A DNA stretch of 64,000 nucleotides. Origin: Sphingomonas sp. BK345. GTDB taxonomy: Bacteria > Pseudomonadota > Alphaproteobacteria > Sphingomonadales > Sphingomonadaceae. A program made the position numbers and the translations under genes. Each line of letters opens with the position of its first letter. Position 1 is the first letter of the stretch. The notes beneath the pieces were generated by a model. The model searched no databases, had not been told where the DNA came from, and was given only the letters and a program-made list of their open reading frames with translations. Below are positions 18,069 to 25,992 of this stretch, one piece after another. The DNA is taken from contig NZ_JACHZX010000003.1 of assembly GCF_014193845.1 (NCBI RefSeq), positions 434,001 to 498,000 on the forward strand, in the 5' to 3' direction.

Positions 18069-19748
18069 GTGAGCGCGACGACCAAGCCGCCGATCCCCGA
18101 TCTCGCCGAGCTCCAGCACTGGACGTGGGTGGCGGGACGCGCCCAGCAGATGCTGATGGAGGCGGGGGTGCCGCTCGCGGCGCCGGAGAAAGCGGCGGCG
18201 CAGGTCCAGGACTTCTGGAGCGACTATCTCGCCCTGTGGCAGCGCTTCGCCGCGCCCGACGCCGGCGCCGCCGCCACGCCCGAGAAGGATCGCCGCTTCG
18301 CCGCCGCGGCGTGGCGCGACCACCCGCTGTTCGATTGGATCCGGCAGAGCTACGCGTTGGTGGCCGACCACCTGCTGCGCGGCGTCGACCAGCTCGACGG
18401 CGTCGACGAGCGCACCCGCGCGCAGCTGCGCTTCGCCGCGCGCGGCTTCGTCGACGCGATGAGCCCGTCCAACTTCGCGCTGACCAACCCCGAGGTGATC
18501 GAGCGCACGATCGCGACCCGCGGCGAGAATCTGCTCGCGGGATTGCAGCACCTGCTCGACGACCTCCGGCGCGGCCAGGTGACGCACAGCAGGGAGGGCG
18601 CCTTCACGCTCGGCGAGGACCTCGCCACCACGCCCGGGCAGGTGGTCAAGCGCACGCCCTTCTACGAGCTGATCCAGTACGATCCCGCGACCGAGCGGGT
18701 GCTGGCCGCGCCGCTGGTGATCTTCCCGCCCTGGATCAACCGCTTCTACATCCTCGACCTGACGCGCGAGAAGAGCTTCATCCGCTGGGCGGTGGAGCAG
18801 GGTGTCACCGTCTTCGTCGTCTCGTGGCGCTCGGCCGACGCGACGATGGCGGACGTGACCTGGGACGATTACGTCGCCGCGCAGCTCGACGCGATCGACA
18901 CGGTGCGCGCGCTGCTCGACGTGCCCGCGGTCCATACCGTCGGCTATTGCGTCGCGGGGACGACGCTGGCGGCGACGCTGGCGCTGCTCGCCGCGCGTGG
19001 CGAGGAGGGGCGCGTCGCGAGCGCCACCTTCCTCACCGCGCAGGTGGACTTCAGCCGCGCCGGCGACCTGCTCCACTTCGTCGACGACGAACAACTCAAG
19101 GTCATGGCGGCGCTCAGCCCGCAGGGCTTCCTCGACGGCCGCTATCTCGCCGCAACCTTCAACCTGCTGCGCGGGCGCGACCTGATCTGGAACTATGTCA
19201 CGCAGAACTATCTGCTCGGCAAGGATCACGTGCCGTTCGACCTGCTCCACTGGAACGGCGATGTCACCAACCTGCCGGCCAAGTGGCACCTCGCCTATCT
19301 CACCGACCTGTACCGCGACAACCGGCTGGCCAAGGGGGAGATGAGCGTGGCCGGCGTGCCGATCGACCTCGCCCGCGTGACCACGCCGAGCTACGTTCAG
19401 GCCGGGCGCGAGGATCATATCGCGCCGGCCGAGAGCGTGTGGAAGCTCACCGAGCATTTCCGCGGGCCGCTGCGCTTCGTGCTGGCCGGCTCGGGCCATA
19501 TCGCGGGCGTGGTCAATCCGCCGGCGGCGGGCAAGTACCAGCATTGGGTCAACGAGGCGGGGGCCGCATCGCTGGAGGAGTTCGTCGCGGGCGCGCGCGA
19601 GGTGAAGGGCAGCTGGTGGCCCGACTGGGCGGCGTGGCTGCGCGCGCTCGCGCCCGACGAGGTGCCCGCCACCGGCGCGCGCGTGCCGGGCGCGGGCGCG
19701 CTGGCCGCGATCGAGCCGGCGCCGGGCAGCTACGTGCGCGCGCGCTGA
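18069..19748 (+). CDS. phaC: Class I poly(R)-hydroxyalkanoic acid synthase
   Basis: A 559-residue alpha/beta hydrolase-fold polymerase with the usual class I length. The N-terminal PhaC domain (about 85-255) includes NFALTNPEVIERTIATRGEN and PLVIFPPWINRFYILDL. The lipase-box-like GYCVAGT places the nucleophile at Cys294, where most PhaC enzymes have GYCVGGT or GFCVGGT. The catalytic aspartate lies in AGREDHIAPAES and the histidine in LAGSGHIAGVVNPP. It starts with GTG 18069. It polymerises hydroxyacyl-CoA on granules. No phasin, phaA or phaB adjoins it. It is divergent from alaC. Confidence 0.93.
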   Translation: MSATTKPPIPDLAELQHWTWVAGRAQQMLMEAGVPLAAPEKAAAQVQDFWSDYLALWQRFAAPDAGAAATPEKDRRFAAAAWRDHPLFDWIRQSYALVADHLLRGVDQLDGVDERTRAQLRFAARGFVDAMSPSNFALTNPEVIERTIATRGENLLAGLQHLLDDLRRGQVTHSREGAFTLGEDLATTPGQVVKRTPFYELIQYDPATERVLAAPLVIFPPWINRFYILDLTREKSFIRWAVEQGVTVFVVSWRSADATMADVTWDDYVAAQLDAIDTVRALLDVPAVHTVGYCVAGTTLAATLALLAARGEEGRVASATFLTAQVDFSRAGDLLHFVDDEQLKVMAALSPQGFLDGRYLAATFNLLRGRDLIWNYVTQNYLLGKDHVPFDLLHWNGDVTNLPAKWHLAYLTDLYRDNRLAKGEMSVAGVPIDLARVTTPSYVQAGREDHIAPAESVWKLTEHFRGPLRFVLAGSGHIAGVVNPPAAGKYQHWVNEAGAASLEEFVAGAREVKGSWWPDWAAWLRALAPDEVPATGARVPGAGALAAIEPAPGSYVRAR

Positions 19749-19749
19749 C

Positions 19750-19773
19750 GCCCTCTCCCCGCGGGGAGAGGGC
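19750..19773. terminator. Bidirectional hairpin terminator between phaC and PQQ dehydrogenase
   Basis: A perfect 24-base palindrome with arms GCCCTCTCCCCG and CGGGGAGAGGGC sits one base after the phaC stop and eight bases from the end of the convergent dehydrogenase gene. There is no strong T-tract on either side. Confidence 0.75.
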
Positions 19774-19781
19774 GCGCAGGC

Positions 19782-21083
19782 TCAGCCCGCCTTCTTCGGG
19801 GTGAGCCGCAGCAGCTTGGCCTCGGCGCCGTCCTCGAGCAGCCAGAGCGCACCGTCGGGGCCGCTCACCACCGCGCGGATGCGGTTGCCCATGTCCCAGC
19901 GCTCCGCCTCGCGCGCCCTGGTGCCGTCGAAGGCGATGCGCACCAGCGCGGTCGCTGCCAGCCCGCCTACGAAGGCCGAGCCGCGCCAGTCGGGAAACAA
20001 CGTACCGTCGTAGAAGGTCAGCCCGGCCGGCGCGATGACCGGGTTCCAGTAGAGCGCTGGCTCGGCCAAGTCGGGCCGGGTCGTCGGGCTGGGGATCGGC
20101 ACGTCGTCGTAGTTCGCGCCATAGGACACCAGAGGCCAGCCGTAGTTCTTGCCGGGCTCGATCAGGTTGAGCTCGTCCCCGCCCTTCGGCCCCATCTCGA
20201 CCGACCACAGCCGACCCTGCGAGTCGAAGGCGAGGCCATAGGGATTGCGGTGCCCGCTGCTCCACGTCTCCGCCGGCGTGAGGTTCGGCGCCGGCACGGT
20301 GACCTGCCGGCCCTTGGCCTTGGCCGCCGCCACGGTGTCCTCGGGCGGGTCGATCAGCGACACCGTGGTCGCGCCGGTCTTTCCTTCCCCGGGGTTGCCG
20401 GGAGCGGGCTTGCCGTCGAGCGTCAGCCGCAGGATCTTGCCGACGGGCTGGTCGGGGTCCTGCGCCGGCGTCATGCGCTGGCGGTCGCCCGCGGCGAGGA
20501 ACAGGTGCTGGCCGTCGGGCGCGAAGGCGATATAGGCGCCGAACTGACCGCCCTGGCCGCGCGGCAGCTGGCGCCAGATCACCTTGAGCCCCGTCAACGC
20601 GGGTGCCGCCGCGGCGGGATCGATCGTCGCGCGCGCCAGCGCGAGCGAGTCGCCGCCGTTACCGGGCTCGCTGTAGCTGATGTACACCGCGTGATCGCTG
20701 GCGAAGCGCGGCGACACGGCGACGTCGAGCAGGCCGCCCTGGCCCTCGTCGTGGACCTTGGGCACGCCGTTTACCTCGGTCTTCTTGCCGTTAGTGGTGA
20801 CGAGCCAGATCCGTCCCGGCTTTTCGGTCACCAGCATGCGCCGGTCGGGCAGGAAGGCGAGCGCCCAGGGCTGGTCGAAGGTCGTCACGGTGGCGGTATC
20901 GAACGGCTTCGTCGCGGCCGGCTTGGCGTCGCCGTAGTTCACCGGCGCGGCCGCGGCGGTGGGCGCGCCACCGCTCGGGGCGGCGGCGCTCGGCTGCTGC
21001 TGGTTGCCGGCCGGGGAGGTCGTGCCGCCGCACCCCGCCAGGGCCGCGGAAATCGTCGTGAAGGCCAATAGATTCCGCAGCAT
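19782..21083 (-). CDS. PQQ-dependent sugar dehydrogenase (soluble glucose/sorbosone dehydrogenase family), lipoprotein
   Basis: A 433-residue protein. The N-terminus MLRNLLAFTTISAALAGC ends in the lipobox LAGC, predicting an N-terminal lipid anchor. A Ser/Ala/Gln-rich linker follows. The rest is a six-bladed beta-propeller of the GSDH family, with FDQPWALAFLPDRRMLVTEK, VPKVHDEGQGGLLDVAVSP, ETWSSGHRNPYGLAFD and GGDELNLIEPGKNYGWPLVS. The family oxidises aldoses in the periplasm using PQQ, but many members have unknown substrates. No pqq biosynthesis gene is in this window. Confidence 0.88.
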   Translation of the reverse strand: MLRNLLAFTTISAALAGCGGTTSPAGNQQQPSAAAPSGGAPTAAAAPVNYGDAKPAATKPFDTATVTTFDQPWALAFLPDRRMLVTEKPGRIWLVTTNGKKTEVNGVPKVHDEGQGGLLDVAVSPRFASDHAVYISYSEPGNGGDSLALARATIDPAAAAPALTGLKVIWRQLPRGQGGQFGAYIAFAPDGQHLFLAAGDRQRMTPAQDPDQPVGKILRLTLDGKPAPGNPGEGKTGATTVSLIDPPEDTVAAAKAKGRQVTVPAPNLTPAETWSSGHRNPYGLAFDSQGRLWSVEMGPKGGDELNLIEPGKNYGWPLVSYGANYDDVPIPSPTTRPDLAEPALYWNPVIAPAGLTFYDGTLFPDWRGSAFVGGLAATALVRIAFDGTRAREAERWDMGNRIRAVVSGPDGALWLLEDGAEAKLLRLTPKKAG

Positions 21084-21203
21084 AGATCCTCTCTCTTACC
21101 CGGCGAACGCGCGACCTTAGTGGCGCCGCCGGCGCTCGCCTAGGCGGCATCGCGCTGCCGCAGGGCAGGGCGCGGCGAGTTGCCGTTGCGCAGGGACTAA
21201 TCT

Positions 21204-22709
21204 ATGCTAGCCAGCATCTTGGACGATCCTTCCCGCGCCTCCCCACCGCTGCTCCCGCGCGAGCCAGACGCCGCGGTCCGCGCGGCGGTGGCCGCATTCG
21301 CCGCGCGCCTGGCGCAAGGTGATCCCTGGGTCGCGGCGTTCGACGAGTCGATCACGCCGATGGCGATCAGCGACCCGACGCTCCCCGACAACCCGCTGCT
21401 CTACGTCAACCGCGCGTTCGAGGCGCTGACTGGCTTCACCGCGGCCGAGTTGGTGGGTCGTAATTGTCGCTTCATGCAGGGTCCGCTCACCGACCCCGCC
21501 GAGGTGACTCGGCTGCGCGAGGCGATCACGCGGCACGAGCGCGTCGAGGTCGACCTGCTCAACCACCGCCGCGACGGCGCGCCCTTCTGGAACCGGCTGA
21601 CCGTCGCCCCGGTGCACGATGCCCTCGGATCGCTGCGGTACTTCGTGTCGTCGCAGCTCGACGTGACCCTCGAGCGCCATCGGCTCGCGCGATTGCAGGC
21701 GGATCGCGCGCAGCTCGCCCTTGAGGTGGCCGAGCGCGACGCCGCCATCGCCGAGCGCGAGGAGCGGCTGACCCTGGCGATGAAGGCGGGCGGGCTCGGC
21801 ACCTTCTCGGTCGATCCGAACACGCGCGAGCTGGTTGCATCGGCCAGCTGCAAGGTGAACTGCGGCCGCGCGCCGGACGAACCGTTGACGCTGGAGGAAC
21901 TGTTCGGTTCGATCCACCCTGGTGACCGCGCGCGCGCCGACGCTGCCATGGCGGCGACACTCGAGCGCGGCGAGCCGTACGATATCGAATATCGCCTGCT
22001 GACGCCGGCGGGTGAGCAGCGCTGGGTGGCGGTCCGCGCCGAGATGCAGTACCGCGCCGATGGCACGCCGCTGGCGATGGTGGGCTTCACCACTAACATC
22101 TCCGACCGCAAGTTCGCCGAAGAGCATCGCGCCGTGCTCGCACGCGAGCTGACGCATCGCGTGAAGAACATCCTCGCCACGGTCGGCGCGGTGGTGAGCC
22201 AGACGCTGCGCGACGCCCCCTCGCTGCCCGCGGCGCGCGGCGCGGTGGCGGGGCGGATCGCCAGCCTCGGTGCGGCGCACGAGCTGCTGGTCCACGACGA
22301 GGTCGAGGGCGCGGCGATCGGCGACATCGTCGAGCGCGTGCTCGCCCCCTTCGCCGACCGCGACGGGCGCCGCTTCGACGCCGCGGGACCCTCGATCCGG
22401 CTCAGCCCCGAGATCACGCTGGCGCTGTCGATGGCGCTGCACGAGCTCGCCACCAACGCGATCAAATATGGCGCGCTATCGGTGCCCGAGGGCCGCGTGA
22501 CGATCCGCTGGGCGCTGGCGGGTGATGACCGCGCGCGCCGCTTCCGTTTTTCCTGGGTCGAGCAGGGCGGTCCCGCGGTGACCCCGCCGACGCGCGTCGG
22601 CTTCGGCTCACGCATGATCGAGCGGGTGCTGGCGCCGCACGTCAGCGGGCCGGTGGCGGTGGCCTATCCGCCCGCGGGCGCGCGGTTCGAGGTCGAGGCG
22701 CCGGTGTAG
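21204..22709 (+). CDS. LOV-PAS-HWE sensor histidine kinase (blue-light sensor)
   Basis: A 501-residue soluble kinase with no transmembrane segment. Residues about 35-160 form a PAS/LOV domain with GRNCRFMQG, in which Cys88 is the expected flavin-adduct cysteine. A linker coiled coil (about 160-190) leads to a second PAS/PAC domain (about 190-305, ending GFTTNISDRK). The kinase core has the H-box ELTHRVKNILATVGAVV with His318, the N-box ELATNAIKYGALS, and the defining WVE of FSWVEQGGP, which places it in the HWE family. LOV-HWE proteins autophosphorylate in response to blue light. No response regulator is adjacent. Confidence 0.93.
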   Translation: MLASILDDPSRASPPLLPREPDAAVRAAVAAFAARLAQGDPWVAAFDESITPMAISDPTLPDNPLLYVNRAFEALTGFTAAELVGRNCRFMQGPLTDPAEVTRLREAITRHERVEVDLLNHRRDGAPFWNRLTVAPVHDALGSLRYFVSSQLDVTLERHRLARLQADRAQLALEVAERDAAIAEREERLTLAMKAGGLGTFSVDPNTRELVASASCKVNCGRAPDEPLTLEELFGSIHPGDRARADAAMAATLERGEPYDIEYRLLTPAGEQRWVAVRAEMQYRADGTPLAMVGFTTNISDRKFAEEHRAVLARELTHRVKNILATVGAVVSQTLRDAPSLPAARGAVAGRIASLGAAHELLVHDEVEGAAIGDIVERVLAPFADRDGRRFDAAGPSIRLSPEITLALSMALHELATNAIKYGALSVPEGRVTIRWALAGDDRARRFRFSWVEQGGPAVTPPTRVGFGSRMIERVLAPHVSGPVAVAYPPAGARFEVEAPV

Positions 22710-22782
22710 GGGCGGGGAGCCTCGATGCACACGGACGCACTCGATGAGGGCGCTCACTGCCGCGACACCGCCCCGCAACTTC

Positions 22783-22877
22783 CGTCATCCCCGCGCAGGC
22801 GGGGATCCATGCACGCTGCCGCTGCGGCTCCTTCGCAGGTCCGCTCGTCTGGATCCCCGCCTCCGCGGGGATGACGG
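22783..22877. repeat. Dispersed palindromic repeat, family B
   Basis: The unit runs from CGTCATCCCCGCGCAGGCGG, through GGATCCATGCACGCTG and TCTGGATCCCCGCC, to TCCGCGGGGATGACGG. The two ends are inverted copies, making a long imperfect hairpin. A near copy lies at 25788-25880, and diverged relatives lie at 41727, 50361 and 57329. It separates the convergent LOV kinase and SGNH hydrolase genes. Confidence 0.85.
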
Positions 22878-22948
22878 GTCTGGGCTGGCGTCAGGATGCG
22901 ACCTCGGGCGGCAGGGCAGCCGGGCCGTTCCCGCCAGCCTAGCCCCCG

Positions 22949-23839
22949 CTACCCCCGCATTCTCACCCCAGGCCCCCGCGCGCGCAGCTCGTCGCTGGCA
23001 ATGGCGCGCAGTCGCGTGGCGACGCGCGGGTCCAGCCCGAGGTCGTCGGCGGCGCGCTCGCGCCCATCGAGCCGGCGCGGGTCGGTGCCGGTCAGCGTGC
23101 CGAAGGTCATCAGCGCCTCGAGATAATAGCCCTCCGCGCTGGCGTGATACTGGTCCCAGCTCCACAGGCTGACCTGGCCGAACGCGATCCCGTCATAGGG
23201 GTCGGGGTCGGCGAGCCCGTCCCGGATCGCGCGGTTCCACGCGCTGCCCACCGCCACTGCGGCGGTGAGGCCGTTGCCGTCGGCGACGGCGCGGTCGGTC
23301 GCCGCGGCGAGCTCGTCCGCCATCGCGACGATCGGCTGGCCCGACCAGCGCGCGCCCGGCCGATAGGTCAGGTCGGCGCGCGACCAGGTGGCGACGAGAT
23401 CGACGATCACCGCGGGGTTGCGCGCGCGGAACAGCGCGGCGAGGTCGCGCGCCGCGGCGACGTGGCGCGTCGGGTCTCCGGGTCGCGCCGGATCGAGCGT
23501 GCTATAGCCCTGCAGCACCACCGCGTCCCACGGCCGGTCGATCAGCGCGCGCCGGTTCTGAAGGTGCCAGGCGAGCTCCTTGCCGGGCGAGGTCTCGAGG
23601 CTGACCTGCCAGTCGAGCCCAGCCTCGTCGGCGAAGGTCTTGAACAGTGCGGGCACGCCGCCGATCCCCTCGCTGTTGAGATCGGTGACGCGATCGGGTC
23701 GGTAGCGCTGCACCGGCGAGTTGGCGCCGAAGGTGAAGCTGTTGCCGATGAAGAGGACGGTGCGCGCGGCGGCGGCCTGGGGCAGCGCGGCGGTGAGCAG
23801 CAGCGCGGCGGCGAGCGCGCGGGGGAGGAGGCGGGTCAT
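22949..23839 (-). CDS. Exported SGNH/GDSL-type hydrolase
   Basis: A 296-residue protein with signal peptide MTRLLPRALAAALLLTAALP, cleaved near AAAA. Block I appears as VLFIGNSFTFGAN, where the serine of GNSFT is the likely nucleophile. Block III may be VVLQGYSTLDP. Block V, WDQYHASAEGYYLEAL, supplies an aspartate and histidine spaced as in SGNH esterases. The short C-terminal tail contains LDGRERAADDLGLDP. Members act on acyl or acetyl esters of lipids or polysaccharides; the substrate is unknown. It is divergent from nothing and ends against the family B repeat. Confidence 0.75.
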   Translation of the reverse strand: MTRLLPRALAAALLLTAALPQAAAARTVLFIGNSFTFGANSPVQRYRPDRVTDLNSEGIGGVPALFKTFADEAGLDWQVSLETSPGKELAWHLQNRRALIDRPWDAVVLQGYSTLDPARPGDPTRHVAAARDLAALFRARNPAVIVDLVATWSRADLTYRPGARWSGQPIVAMADELAAATDRAVADGNGLTAAVAVGSAWNRAIRDGLADPDPYDGIAFGQVSLWSWDQYHASAEGYYLEALMTFGTLTGTDPRRLDGRERAADDLGLDPRVATRLRAIASDELRARGPGVRMRG

Positions 23840-23884
23840 GCCACTTAGACAGCAGACCCGCGCACTCCTGCCAAGCGCGAAGCG

Positions 23885-23923
23885 CGGCGCCGCTCCTCCC
23901 GCTGCGGGGGAGAAGCGGCGCCG
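23885..23923 (-). terminator. Hairpin terminator downstream of ugd
   Basis: Arms CGGCGCCGCT and AGCGGCGCCG, with an inner CTCC/GGAG pairing, lie immediately beyond the ugd stop on the reverse strand. They form a stable stem without a long T-tract. Confidence 0.65.
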
Positions 23924-23930
23924 TCGCGGC

Positions 23931-25232
23931 TCAGCGGCCGATGCTGGTGTAGTGGAAGCCCGCCGCGGCGATCTCGTCGGGCGTGTAGATGTTGCGCAGG
24001 TCGATCAGCACCGGCGTCTTGAGCAGCGATTTGACGCGATCGAGGTCGAGCGCGCGGAACTGGTCCCACTCGGTCACGATCGCGAGCGCGTCGGCGCCCT
24101 CGATCGCCTCGTATGGGCCCTTGCAATAGACCACGTCGCCGAGCAGCTTCTCGGCCTGCTCCATGCCCTCGGGGTCATAGGCCTTCACCGTCGCGCCGGC
24201 GTCCTGCAGCGTCTGGATCACCGCGATCGCGGGCGAGTCGCGCATGTCGTCGGTGTTCGGCTTGAAGGTGAGGCCCAGCACCGCCACCGTCTTGCCGCGG
24301 ACGTCGTCGCCCATCGCATGGACGATCTTGCGCCCCATCGCGCGCTTGCGGTTGTCGTTCACGGCGACCACCGCCTCGACGATGCGCTGCGGCGCGTCAT
24401 AGTCCTGGCTGGTCTTGAGCAGCGCCAGCGTATCCTTGGGAAAGCACGAGCCGCCGTAGCCCGGACCGGCGTGCAGGAACTTGGCGCCGATTCGATTGTC
24501 GAGCCCGATGCCGCGGCTGACATCCTTCACGTCCGCGCCCACCTTCTCGCACAGGTCGGCAATCTCGTTGATGAAGGTGATCTTCGTCGCGAGGAAGGCG
24601 TTGCCGGCGTACTTGATCAGCTCGGCGGTGCGACGGCGAGTGACCAGGATCGGCGCGGCGTTGAGGTACAACGGGCGGTACACCTGGCGCATCACGTCGG
24701 TGGCGCGCTCGTCCTCGGAGCCGATGACGATGCGGTCGGGCCGCTTGAAGTCGTCGATCGCGGCGCCCTCGCGCAGGAACTCGGGGTTGGAGACCACGCC
24801 GAAGTCCGCATCAGGGGCGGCCTCGCCGATGATCCGCTCGACCTCGTCGCCGGTGCCGACCGGCACGGTCGACTTGGTCACGATCACGGTATAGCCGGTG
24901 ATCGCCTCGCCGATTTCCTTGGCGGCGGCGTAGACGTACGACAGATCGGCGTGGCCGTCACCGCGGCGCGACGGCGTGCCGACCGCGATGAAGACCGCGT
25001 CGGCGTCTTTGACGCCCTCCTTGAGATCGGTGGTGAAGCGCAGCCGCCCCGCCTGCACGTTGCGCGCGACGAGATCCTCGAGACCGGGCTCGTAGATCGG
25101 CATCTTGCCGGCGAGCAGTCGCTCGATCTTGCCCTGATCCTTGTCGACGCAGACGACGTCGTGGCCGAAGTCGGCAAAGCAGGTGCCCGATACCAGCCCG
25201 ACATAGCCCGAGCCGATCATGGTGATGCGCAA
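23931..25232 (-). CDS. ugd: UDP-glucose 6-dehydrogenase
   Basis: A 433-residue enzyme that oxidises UDP-glucose to UDP-glucuronate. It appears to start at TTG 25232, because GAGGAG lies 8 bases upstream and this gives the canonical MRITMIGSGYVGLVSG; the ATG at 25220 is too far from that site. The NAD-binding GxGxxG is followed by AVGTPSRRGDGHADL, KSTVPVGTGDEV and SNPEFLREGAAIDDF. The catalytic cysteine lies in GPGYGGSCFPKDT, and the C-terminal nucleotide-sugar half has LGLTFKPNTDDMRDSPA. It feeds acidic-polysaccharide synthesis and could supply the 4-epimerase at 42506. Confidence 0.95.
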   Translation of the reverse strand: MRITMIGSGYVGLVSGTCFADFGHDVVCVDKDQGKIERLLAGKMPIYEPGLEDLVARNVQAGRLRFTTDLKEGVKDADAVFIAVGTPSRRGDGHADLSYVYAAAKEIGEAITGYTVIVTKSTVPVGTGDEVERIIGEAAPDADFGVVSNPEFLREGAAIDDFKRPDRIVIGSEDERATDVMRQVYRPLYLNAAPILVTRRRTAELIKYAGNAFLATKITFINEIADLCEKVGADVKDVSRGIGLDNRIGAKFLHAGPGYGGSCFPKDTLALLKTSQDYDAPQRIVEAVVAVNDNRKRAMGRKIVHAMGDDVRGKTVAVLGLTFKPNTDDMRDSPAIAVIQTLQDAGATVKAYDPEGMEQAEKLLGDVVYCKGPYEAIEGADALAIVTEWDQFRALDLDRVKSLLKTPVLIDLRNIYTPDEIAAAGFHYTSIGR

Positions 25233-25339
25233 GGTGGTCGCTCCTCGTTGATTGACGATGGGACGCGATCGGCCCCTCGCCCGGAGCGCTACCCGTTACG
25301 TTCGCGGTCTGGCAAGCCGCAAGCGGTGCAGTGCAGCAT

Positions 25340-25708
25340 TCAACTGCTTGGATATGGGGCGGCTGGTACAGCGGGGCGGGGCCGGCGCGCGGCCGCGCGG
25401 CGCCAGCGCCGGCGGCGGTGCTGCGCCACCGCGGCGATGGCGACGGGCCACAGCATCGTCAGCGTGATGTCGCCGAGCGTGTCGCGGACGGACCAGCTCG
25501 GCGAACCGGCGAGCCAGTCGAGCGCCTCGTTGAGCATCTCGGCGGTGAACACGACGTGGAGCGCGGCCAGCGAGCCGCGCCGCTCGCGCAGGACGAGGCG
25601 GGCGAGCAGATAGATGGCGAGCCCGGCGTGGACGTGGAGCAGCGGCGCCGGTCCGGCGGTCGCGACGATCTGGTCGATCAGCTGCTTGTAGGCGCGCGCG
25701 AGTTCCAT
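25340..25708 (-). CDS. Hypothetical membrane protein, two predicted helices
   Basis: A 122-residue protein I do not recognise. Two hydrophobic segments are visible, HVHAGLAIYLLARLVL and TLGDITLTMLWPVAIAAVA, separated by ALHVVFTAEMLNEALDWLAG. The tail is Arg/Pro-rich. The start is uncertain: ATG 25708 lacks a clear ribosome site, while in-frame ATGs at 25777 and 25792 extend into or abut the family B repeat. A similar arrangement (HAGLA..LAR, EALD, DTLGD) is common to small alphaproteobacterial membrane proteins of unknown function. Confidence 0.6.
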   Translation of the reverse strand: MELARAYKQLIDQIVATAGPAPLLHVHAGLAIYLLARLVLRERRGSLAALHVVFTAEMLNEALDWLAGSPSWSVRDTLGDITLTMLWPVAIAAVAQHRRRRWRRAAARRPRPAVPAAPYPSS

Positions 25709-25787
25709 CGCGCGGCGGTGTAGCGAGGGAGGGGTTACGGAATCGCTATGTTGAAGGGCGGCGGCTGCCTGCCCCATCGCCCTCACC

Positions 25788-25880
25788 GTCATCCCCGCGA
25801 AGGCGGGGATCCATATACGCTGACGTTCCGACTCGATCGAAGGTCCGCGCGTCTGGATCCCCGCCTCCGCGGGGATGACG
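25788..25880. repeat. Dispersed palindromic repeat, family B
   Basis: It begins GTCATCCCCGCGAAGGCGGG and ends CGCCTCCGCGGGGATGACG, with internal ATCCATATACGCTGACG and CGCGCGTCTGGATCC. The unit is nearly the same as that at 22783-22877 and can fold into one long hairpin. It lies downstream of the cytochrome oxidase genes and overlaps the extreme 5' end of the longest version of the hypothetical gene. Confidence 0.85.
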
Positions 25881-25936
25881 AAGAAAGGGAGGAATGAAGG
25901 AGGTCCTCACGCCCGCTTCTCAGCCCCAAACGCCAA

Positions 25937-25966
25937 CCGGCGCCGCGTCGGTTGACGCGGCGCCGG
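25937..25966 (-). terminator. Hairpin terminator of the ctaC-ctaD operon
   Basis: Perfect 13-base arms CCGGCGCCGCGTC and GACGCGGCGCCGG flank a four-base loop, 27 bases after the ctaD stop. This marks the operon end, so ctaB and ctaE are not co-transcribed from here. Confidence 0.75.
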
Positions 25967-25992
25967 CCGGTGTCTCACGAGGGAGCACCCGG

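Noticed and set aside
17955..19544. 529-codon reverse frame opposite phaC
   Set aside because: Same shadow effect; the forward frame is a complete PhaC.
22783..25880. Two similar palindromic units considered as CRISPR
   Set aside because: Only two widely spaced copies, each internally inverted, with genes between them and no spacers or cas genes.
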